From Hirundichthys speculiger (Eukaryota; Chordata; Actinopteri; Beloniformes; Exocoetidae), in the NCBI GenBank assembly GCA_018398805.1, contig JAGFBZ010001902.1, forward strand, positions 62,001 to 126,000: 64,000 bases of DNA, written 5' to 3'. Both the position numbers and the translations under genes were made by a program. Under the pieces are notes generated by a model that was not told the DNA's origin, did not search any database, and saw only the letters and a list, made by a program, of their open reading frames with translations. This document shows positions 57,101-64,000 of this stretch, piece after piece. Numbering within the stretch: position 1 is the stretch's first letter; each line of letters begins with the position of its first letter.

Positions 57101-60100
57101 CCTATTTTTGAGATATAATATTGGGAAAATAAAAATATGTGGAAGACAAAAGGTTATTAAAAGGTTGTACAATCATTGTAGAAAAACTCACAGAGATAAC
57201 ATTCTGCTGTATTGTTAAGCATTTTAATGATTTCATCTTTTTAGGAAGTATGGTACCATATTTAAAGTACAGGTATGTGTCAGGTTTCCATGTTATTGAA
57301 GATCAAGGTATAGTAGTATTTAATAAACTGCTGTTTATTATGTTAAACATCAGATCTGCTCCGTGTTTATTGTGATGCTCCATTCTTACTGATTACTTCA
57401 GTGCGGCTCCATCTAGTGGCGCAGGTCTGTAACTACAACTGAAAAGTCTAGACCTCGATTATTAGACGAGCCCTGTTTTTGAGAATATGATTTCTAAAAT
57501 AAAATATCGTTCTATATTTGGGCCAATATGGTAATAATAAATATAGTCCAGATCCCTTAAAAAAACAAAACAAAAAGACGGGGAACTTTGAGTAAATCAC
57601 TTATACACTCAGAAAATAAGTGAGCAGCTCAGATCAGCCATTGGGGTCTGGTTTTCTTTCCTAACCACCTACTCTATGATGTTTTTGCTCAGTGAAATAA
57701 CTTTCTTTTTAATACAAGTGCATACAAATGAGTTGTAAGGAGAACTGTAACTACTTAACATTGCAATTGAAGATTCAAATGAGCTTTTAGGATTCCTTCA
57801 TTTTTGTTTGTTTTTGTTATCCTGTCTTTATACCACATTATTACAGAATGTGCAGACTGTTGACCTTAATGGACATCAAAAAGAAGTTGAGATTAAGGTT
57901 TAAAACTTGTCCAACATTGATGAAGATTTTTGTTTTGTTGTGTATATTTTGACGAAGCACTCCCATTTGCCTGGAGTTCACTTTAGGGTTATATTGATTT
58001 GCTGGAATGAAGTAAAAAACTGATAAAATGCCTCCAAACGTTCCTTACGTTTGGCTGCTGGTTCCTTCGAAGTGCTTACTGATGTCTGGATTGTGTGTTT
58101 GGCTTGTACTCAAAGGAAAGCCAAAGTGCTTTAACGCTCGTTCTTTTGTTCTCTCCTTGAAATCACAACTGTAACTGGATACTGTGAGTGTGTGGAAAAA
58201 GAGGCATTTTACAGCACATTCCAACATTTATGGATGCTGTGTCAATAGATGTCACCTGCAATTTATAGATTTCTGAAGGCAGAACATATTGTATCAAAGT
58301 AATGAAAAGACTGATCTACAGTAAAAAAAATCTCCTGGCCCTCTTGGACTTTTATGCTTTACAACTGCGCTGCATTGCTAAGCAGTTCTTTTTATAAGGC
58401 TTTTAAAAATACTATTTTACATTGCAACCAGATGTTTTAGGCTATAATTTTCTCCAAAAGTCACAGGCTAAGATTCCAAACCTCAACTGCAGTGTGTTCT
58501 TAGTACATAGTAATTAGTTCTTAGTTTAGGGAACGCAAACCCCAGAACCCTGAGAAGGTAAGGTTCTGAAGATTAGCTGCCTGTGATTTTTGTTTCACGC
58601 TGCTCAGTGCCAGGAAGTGGTGCAGTAGGCTAGGACACATTTTTGCTGTTTACCCACACATCGTCTAAGTCAAAGAGATGATTTGAGTCGACAGATGAAA
58701 CATGCACAGTAAAGTGAATCAGTTGCAGATGACCAGTATCTTTTGGACCACATACAGAAAGCGGTGCTATCCAGAGTTCAGTTTGAACACTATTGTGGTC
58801 TTCACCAAAGATCCGTTGTTGGTGATGATCTTTGCCTGTGGATCAGCTGTATTTCTTTTTTTTTCTTCTTCTTTAGGACTGTAAATATCATTTTTCACTT
58901 TAACCACTTCAAAACTGTCCTAAAATGTTCATGTGGGCATAGTGATAAATACAAAACAAAAAAAGAAACGTTTATTTTTCTTTTGTTTTTCTTTTCAGCC
59001 AAAGGCTCTTGGACAGGCCTTCCTCTCTGAGGTTTTCCACAGAAGCAACCTCATTGAGAGTGATTACTTTGGCCTCGAGTTTCAGAACATGCAGATGAAC
59101 TGGGTATGTACACCAGCAACTGTGTCTCATTTCCTGTTTAAAGCTCACATGCAGTGAATAGGCAGGAGTTTACAAAACATGCAAATTTAGTATGTAGGCG
59201 ACAAATGTCACACTTTGATGACAACAAGACTTGGGTCAAGTTCTAACATTCACGTTGACCTTATTTCTTTGTTACTTTAGTAGCTCTTGTTTGGCTCACT
59301 ACAACCGTGCAAACAGTGAAATAGTATTATTTCCACTGGATTTGTGTACTATATCATTTCAGAATATTTTTAACCCATCTGGCTCAAGTGACTTTACACA
59401 ACTGTCAGACTTTCCGATGTTTTGTTCTTCCAGAAATGTAAAAGGAATGCAGTCCACCTTGGAGTTTTTATAAACCAAGATGGTATAAAATGCACCGCAT
59501 CACTTCTTTAGAAAGAATGCAGCTTGAATTTAATAGAGCCCTGCCTTTCAGCTCAAACATCCAACTGCATGAACGCATTTGACCCCAGTGTACACAAACC
59601 AATGCAACATTTATTTAGATTAGAGTATCATAATAAATAGTCAAATCCTAAGTGATCTTGTAAGGTAAGAATATAAGAGAGATTAACATATCACATGAAC
59701 AAACGTTAGTACCTTTCCTATTTTTGTTTTGATGTCCTGCCGATGCGTTGGTATAACTCAATAAAAACTTAACAATTAAAAAAAAGTAACATTGTGATTG
59801 TTGTGTAGGAATATCACTTGATGCCAGTTTCTCATCTCTTTCTGGATGTTGCACATTCCTCTGTCAATTAGGCCCAGATGTAATAATGAAAGTAAGCTGC
59901 TACAGCTGGGAAATGAAGGAGCAAGTCTTTGCAAAACAGTGTTGCAACATTTCAGATCTGTTGCCTCTGATATGGCAAGAACTTTTCACTATTCATGAGT
60001 CCTGCGGTCATTATCTGAAAATGTTGAGCTTTTAATGTTGTGAATATGATCCTATTCTGCTCTATTAAGGTTTGGCTCGAACCCACCAAACCCATTGCAA

Positions 60101-60473
60101 AGCAAGTTAGAAGTAAGTAAGCAGCAATAGGAGCTCAAATTCTCCCTTATGAAAAGTCTAAGTGTACATGTAAATCTTTTTTTTTTTTTTTTCATGTTTT
60201 TCAGGGCCAGCAAATACACTGTTCAGACTGTCGGTTAAATTCTTCCCCCCCGACCCTGGTCAGCTGCAGGAAGAGTACACAAGGTTCTCATGAATAGACT
60301 TACATGTTCTGAAGTGTTTTGTTTTTTGTGATCAAGGTTGTTTGCAAAAATGTGACCTCCCATTCAGTGTTTCTGAAGATTTTTAGAATTAATCCATAAG
60401 AAGCTTGATTATTTACTTTTCACAAAAATAGACAAACGGACACGAAGTTAATGTTTTATATTTTGTTTTGTTT

Positions 60474-60516
<43 letters not shown>

Positions 60517-63500
60517 ACAGGTATTTATTTTCCCTACAAATGAAAAGAGATCTGATGGAGGGAAGGTTGATCTGCACAGAAAATACCGGAGCTCTGCTGG
60601 CGTCTCACCTTGTTCAGTGTATGATTCACTCTGTTGTCTTTTTTAATGCAATTGTCTTTCTTTCTTAATTTAAATTGTAAAGGATTTTATCAGGAATAAA
60701 CGTAACAGCAAGTATAACCAGATGTACTGAAAATTAGTTCTTGAAATAAACATTTACTCTATGCAAAGAAAATCTGATGTTCTTAACAATCTGATATTCT
60801 TATGAATAAAAGCTGAGATTGGGGACTATGATGATGTAGCAGACAGAGACTTTCTGAGGATAAACAAGCTGCTGCCTTACCAAGACAGGGTGCACGAGAG
60901 AATTATGGAGCTCCACCGCAGGCATCTGTAAGTTGCCCCCTCCACGGGATTTCTCATTCATTGTGGAAATATCTGTATTTCTTCCATTGCTCTCTTAGAA
61001 TGTTGAATCTGACATGCTGATATAAAAACTCTGAAAACATGGAGTCAGAAGTTCCTTTTAAGTGTTAAGTAAATGCCCTCAAATACATACATGATCAGAT
61101 TCAATCAGCAGATTGCTTTGATGCTGCTGATGTAATTCTCTTGTGTGCAATTTAGAGGAGTAAATGTTCTTAATTGCAGCCTGTCATACTTCACCCAGTT
61201 TAAGATGTCATTTTAACATCTTTACTAAGAACAGGGTCTGTTTCATAGCTCATAATGCCGTGGCATAATATTAATGGCTTTTTATTGGAATATCAGAATT
61301 TTAAAACATCACTACTTAATTGCACTTCAGTTTGCTGTTACTTTGTCAAAGACATTCACCCTCTAAGGCTTCCAAGTCTAAGTCAAATTAGGCAGTCTCT
61401 GGCTGTCACACCGAGAATGGTCAATTTTGGTACAGAAGGTATGTTGAGCACCAAGCATACGGTACCTTTTTTCCAGAATGGAGGATTAACAAATCCTGAG
61501 ATAAACCCTGAGCTTGAGGTGAGGGAATAGCTCTATTATGTGATATTTATATATTAAAGACTCGATAAATGATAGCACTCTACCAAACACATATTAAGGT
61601 ATTTATTTCCAAGTATTTCCACGTAATAATGAAAAGCCATCAGGTTCTCTCCAAAGTCTGAGGGCTGAGCTGGACAGCACAGTCTCTGTCTGAAGATGTG
61701 TGTTGCACTGTAAGAGAATGCATGTAAAATTAGTAAGGTGTATTAATGTCTAATCTTTATTTATTTATTTAATGCATTTGAACAAGGAAATGCAGGGGCC
61801 CCTTTGATGGCATATAAAACCCTTTTTCTTGCTGCTTGATGGTTGTTTGACAACTCTGCAAGCTTTTCCACCATCATCGTAGAGGTTGGCATCGAAACGT
61901 TGTTCTCATTTGTCTCCTCACTTGTCCTACTTTTAAGCTGCTTTAATCTGGACGTCGTCATCTTTCTGCATCTCTCAAACCTGGCATTGTTATGACTTGA
62001 TGTTTAAAGCACCAGTTGTAACGGGAACTGTCAGGGTGCTGGCTTGGTTTAGGTGTCAAAAGTCCAGACCCAAAATAGAAGAGGACCCTACTTATTCAGA
62101 TGTATTAAGAGGAGATCAGAGACTGATCTTATATTCGGGTCGATATGGTAATTGTTGAGACGAGATAACACATCAGCCTGTGGTCTTATCGCCCCCTCGC
62201 AGTGTAAAGCCTGTGGATTATTTGAACCTCAAAGGGGAATCCCATTTTGCGACACTTGCCAAGCTGTAGCTTTGCCGAACACAGACTTAAAATACTCAAC
62301 ATAACCTGAACGAAACCTACCGCCTTCCAGGATAAGTTCAGAGCCCACGATTCTGTAGCGTTAAACATACTCTGTTCCTCTAACATACTCTGGAACCAAA
62401 AATATAGGTTTAGTGCTTACTCTGAGTTAACTTGACTAGATAAGTGATAAAACCTGTTTCCTTTATTGCCTCCTTGGTTCAGGCATAACTGAACAAAGTC
62501 AGGTTACGTGATATGTTGCCATGGTGATTAACATACACATGCTAACTGGGTTTAGTTAACCAGGTATAAAACCTGCTTGCTGGAATAACAGCCCCAGACT
62601 TAATCGATTCCATCGTATGAAAACACATTGTTTTACAAAACCCTTCCCACCATCAGCCCTCTTGGATGAACTACACTATAATGTGCCAAATAGAGGCTTC
62701 TTTCCAACCCTGTGTGTGAGGCTGCTCTAAAGACATTTACTAATCTCTTCACTTGGTTCCTAGCATGGAAGCACAGGGTTCCTGGACCTAATCCCATGCT
62801 CTGGCCTGTCTATTAGCCATAAGGCCAGTGGGGCAGGGGAGGGCTCAGAGGAGATTTCACTGCTTAACGGATGAACCAAATTAGAATGAACTGATGATTG
62901 GATGGATATGTCTTCCTAACATACTGTTTGGTTGTAATCACATGGTTTTAGATAACACCTGCCATGTCCTGGAAGTTATAAAGGATTTAAGCTCCCTCTA
63001 CTTGGCATACATGATAACCATCTTGCTTTATACAATGTTTTTTTTTTATTATTATTATTTCATGGATGGATAGGATGGATGGTTGGACTGGTTTCTTCTT
63101 CTTCAGCCAGGACAGTTTTTTAATTAAAGGCGCCAGATTGTTGATTCTAGTGAAGTCATATAAATGAAGAGGACATGTTGCCAAACATGAGTTAATGTTT
63201 GTTTGTTTTTTTTTTCTTCTCCCAACCAGTGGCCAGACTCCCGCTGAATCAGATTTCCAAATCCTGGAGATAGCTCGTAAACTGGAAATGTACGGCGTTC
63301 GCTTCCACCCAGCAGCTGACCGGGAGGGCACAAAGATCAATCTAGCTGTCGCTCATATGGGACTTCAGGTTTTTCAGGTGGTTACTGCTTTAATACCAGC
63401 TGATCACTCCGTGAACATGACCCCACTCTATAATTGTCTTTTTACTCGTTTGTTTCTGCTCTCTTTTTCCCCATAGGGCACCACCAAAATAAATACTTTC

Positions 63501-64000
63501 AATTGGTCCAAGATTCGCAAACTAAGCTTCAAGAGAAAACGGTTTCTGATTAAACTTCACCCAGAGGTCCATGTAAGTTTTCCTGAGAATTTTCACCATT
63601 TAATCTCAGATCTCACATTCCCTTGAATGAGACCAGGTCACCAGACCGTTCTTCTTCTTGGTAATCTGTATTTTAGGGCCCCCATCAAGACACTCTTGAA
63701 TTTCTGATGGCCAGTCGAGACCAGTGTAAGATCTTTTGGAAGGTCTGTGTGGAATATCACTCGTTTTTCCGCTTGTTTGATCAACCGCAACCCAAATCCA
63801 AAGCAATCCTCTTCACCCGAGGTTCCTCGTTCAGATACAGGTATTAAGTCATGACACAAGTAATGGGACATGTCATCTTTAATGCTTGTTTTCATTTATT
63901 TATTTTTTTAAACTATCAAGTGAAAAATGTTTTGCCAGTTAATTTCACGGCATTTTTAAAAACTCTTGTCTGTCAGCGGGAGGACCCAGAAGCAGCTGGT
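48145..64000 (+). CDS. farp2: FARP2-like FERM, RhoGEF and pleckstrin domain protein (5' part)
   Basis: FARP2 (FRG/FIR) is a membrane-associated GEF acting on Rac/Cdc42 in neurite and adhesion signalling (family knowledge). Coding exons are 48167-48367, 58999-59103, 60070-60112, 60205-60283, 60521-60618, 60813-60927, 63230-63377, 63477-63572, 63677-63840 and 63977 onward. They give the first 357 residues in one frame. [15 protein letters not shown] matches FARP2 (human MGEIEGTYRVLQTAG) better than FARP1. The FERM domain covers about 45-330, with 'YFGLEFQN', '[20 protein letters not shown]', '[20 protein letters not shown]', '[19 protein letters not shown]' and '[19 protein letters not shown]'. 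The FERM-adjacent region starts [14 protein letters not shown]. The DH and PH domains must lie beyond the window. Neighbouring hdlbp supports the farp2 call by synteny. Confidence 0.93.
48167..48367 (+). CDS. farp2: farp2 first coding exon
   Basis: Residues 1-67, start ATG at 48167 in context gagaaATGG. It includes '[19 protein letters not shown]' and ends FFDID at a GTGAGT donor, phase 0. The ATG at 48176 (second Met) is a possible but less likely start. Confidence 0.93.
48368..54015 (+). other. farp2: farp2 intron 2, 5' part
   Basis: Intronic. Open frames such as that at 50243-50506 show no known domain or splice support. Poly(A)/(T) runs occur near 49350, 50176, 52780 and 53660. No recognisable transposon was placed here. 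Confidence 0.7.
54016..55585 (+). mobile_element. near-full-length Tc1-like transposon
   Basis: About 200-bp terminal inverted repeats: left 'gtgccttgtgaaagtattca' and 'tttcaaccttttgccac'; right ends 'cacaaggcactgta' preceded by the inverted 'gtggcaaaaggttgaaaag'. The extreme left end is mutated, so a clean TA pair cannot be shown there. It encodes a broken transposase (54414-55368). It lies in farp2 intron 2, same strand as the gene, and shares its family with the deleted copy at 24461-24939. Confidence 0.88.
54414..55368 (+). pseudogene. Tc1 transposase, two frame lesions
   Basis: Begins [19 protein letters not shown] with the paired helix-turn-helix region ('[20 protein letters not shown]'). 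At about 54675 a small deletion shifts frame and creates a TGA. The catalytic core then reads WSDETKI (first D), '[15 protein letters not shown]' (second D) and '[15 protein letters not shown]' (third acidic residue). Near 55307 a deletion removes part of the C-terminal region, and the expected tail ([14 protein letters not shown], stop) continues in another frame. The DDE residues are present but the copy cannot make an intact protein. Confidence 0.88.
55586..57056 (+). other. farp2: farp2 intron 2, middle part
   Basis: Intronic, with no recognised gene. A G run of about 12 lies near 56731. Confidence 0.6.
57057..57531. mobile_element. TA-flanked MITE, copy 2 (inverted to copy 1)
   Basis: Ends 'ccgtattggcccgaatatag' and 'ctatatttgggccaatatgg', flanked by TA (57055-57056, 57532-57533). 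Its right arm is the reverse complement of the left arm of 10516-11139, including the 'ccactagatggag' core. It is shorter, by an internal deletion. Confidence 0.8.
57534..58998 (+). other. farp2: farp2 intron 2, 3' part
   Basis: Intronic, no recognised feature. It ends in a pyrimidine-rich tract and AG before exon 3. Confidence 0.6.
58999..59103 (+). CDS. farp2: farp2 exon 3
   Basis: Residues 68-102: '[20 protein letters not shown]' and '[14 protein letters not shown]', part of the FERM N-lobe. Acceptor cttttcag, donor GTATGT. It is 35 codons in phase 0. Confidence 0.94.
60070..60112 (+). CDS. farp2: farp2 exon 4 (43-bp small exon)
   Basis: Residues 103-116 plus one base: [14 protein letters not shown]. 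Donor GTAAGT. It is joined to exon 5 through a split Arg codon. Confidence 0.92.
60205..60283 (+). CDS. farp2: farp2 exon 5
   Basis: Residues 117-142: '[20 protein letters not shown]' then LQEEYT. The donor AAG|GTTCTC is weak compared with consensus GTRAGT, but the frame and the homologous junction require it. Confidence 0.92.
60475..60516 (+). repeat. C homopolymer, 42 bases, at a splice acceptor
   Basis: Forty-two consecutive C end four bases before exon 6 (…C, then ACAG|G). It occupies the polypyrimidine-tract position of intron 5. Its length is likely unstable and hard to sequence. Confidence 0.95.
60521..60618 (+). CDS. farp2: farp2 exon 6
   Basis: Residues 143-175: '[20 protein letters not shown]' then [12 protein letters not shown]. 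It ends in phase 1 (T|GTATGA), completed as Ser-Glu-Ile-Gly in exon 7. Confidence 0.93.
60813..60927 (+). CDS. farp2: farp2 exon 7
   Basis: Residues 176-213: [14 protein letters not shown] and '[19 protein letters not shown]', FERM central lobe. Donor GTAAGT. Confidence 0.93.
60928..63229 (+). other. farp2: farp2 intron 7
   Basis: Intronic. At 62085-62152 there is a worn fragment ending 'ttatattcgggtcgatatgg', probably a third relic of the TA-flanked MITE family. A short (GGAT)n run lies near 63065-63082. Confidence 0.55.
63230..63377 (+). CDS. farp2: farp2 exon 8
   Basis: Residues 214-263: '[20 protein letters not shown]' and '[20 protein letters not shown]', the most conserved FERM segment shared by FARP1 and FARP2. 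Confidence 0.95.
63477..63572 (+). CDS. farp2: farp2 exon 9
   Basis: Residues 264-295: [18 protein letters not shown] and [19 protein letters not shown]-lobe (PH-like). Phase 0 on both sides. Confidence 0.95.
63677..63840 (+). CDS. farp2: farp2 exon 10
   Basis: Residues 296-349: '[20 protein letters not shown]', '[20 protein letters not shown]' and GSSFRY. It ends the FERM C-lobe and enters the FERM-adjacent region. Confidence 0.95.
63977..64000 (+). CDS. farp2: farp2 exon 11 (cut by window edge)
   Basis: Residues from 350: GRTQKQLV after a split Ser codon, matching the start of the FERM-adjacent region. It continues outside the window. Confidence 0.9.

Noticed and set aside
1..64000. CRISPR array, tRNA, rRNA, prokaryotic operon or viral genome
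   Set aside because: No regularly spaced direct repeats, cloverleaf, rRNA core or dense unspliced coding was seen; both genes are spliced vertebrate genes.

Overview
The window is vertebrate nuclear DNA, almost certainly from a teleost fish. It is AT-rich and full of fish-type repeats: LINE-2, Tx1/L1-like, RTE-like and other non-LTR remnants, Tc1/mariner copies, hAT elements with 8-bp target duplications, and TA-flanked MITEs. Its two protein-coding genes have introns with GT/AG borders. I see no prokaryotic genes, CRISPR array, tRNA or rRNA.

Layout. 1-19.4 kb is intergenic and made mostly of decayed transposons: an LINE-2, a Tx1/L1-like LINE, a ZBED-type hAT about 4.4 kb long carrying a nested LINE-2, an hAT MITE and a pogo-like MITE. 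19.4-39.5 kb is hdlbp (vigilin) on the minus strand. It has 26 coding exons (31820 down to 20027), a long 5' UTR intron and a TATA/CRE promoter near 39.5 kb. Its introns hold a Tc1 copy, a nested 3.2-kb hAT, an hAT MITE, and two near-identical hAT MITEs in opposite orientation. 39.5-47.2 kb is intergenic, with LINE and Tc1 fragments, a 40-base C run and a CTCF-like site. 47.3-64 kb is the 5' part of farp2 on the plus strand: a promoter with a duplicated CCAAT module, one non-coding exon, and coding exons for the FERM domain. The gene runs off the right edge.

How the genes relate. Vigilin is a cytoplasmic/ER multi-KH RNA-binding protein. FARP2 is a FERM-RhoGEF-PH signalling protein. They are not a functional unit, but their linkage is conserved in vertebrates. 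In human the order is HDLBP-SEPTIN2-FARP2 (from memory); here no septin exons lie between them.

Main oddities. (1) The hdlbp exon at 27242-27461 is 220 bp where frame demands 219. One extra base creates an in-frame stop at about codon 811 of 1272, which is either an assembly error or a real lesion. (2) A 42-base C run forms the polypyrimidine tract of farp2 exon 6. (3) An inverted pair of hAT MITEs in the hdlbp 5' intron could form a long RNA hairpin. (4) A layered transposon nest fills one hdlbp intron. I found no convincing new biological system; the sequence otherwise looks like an ordinary fish locus.
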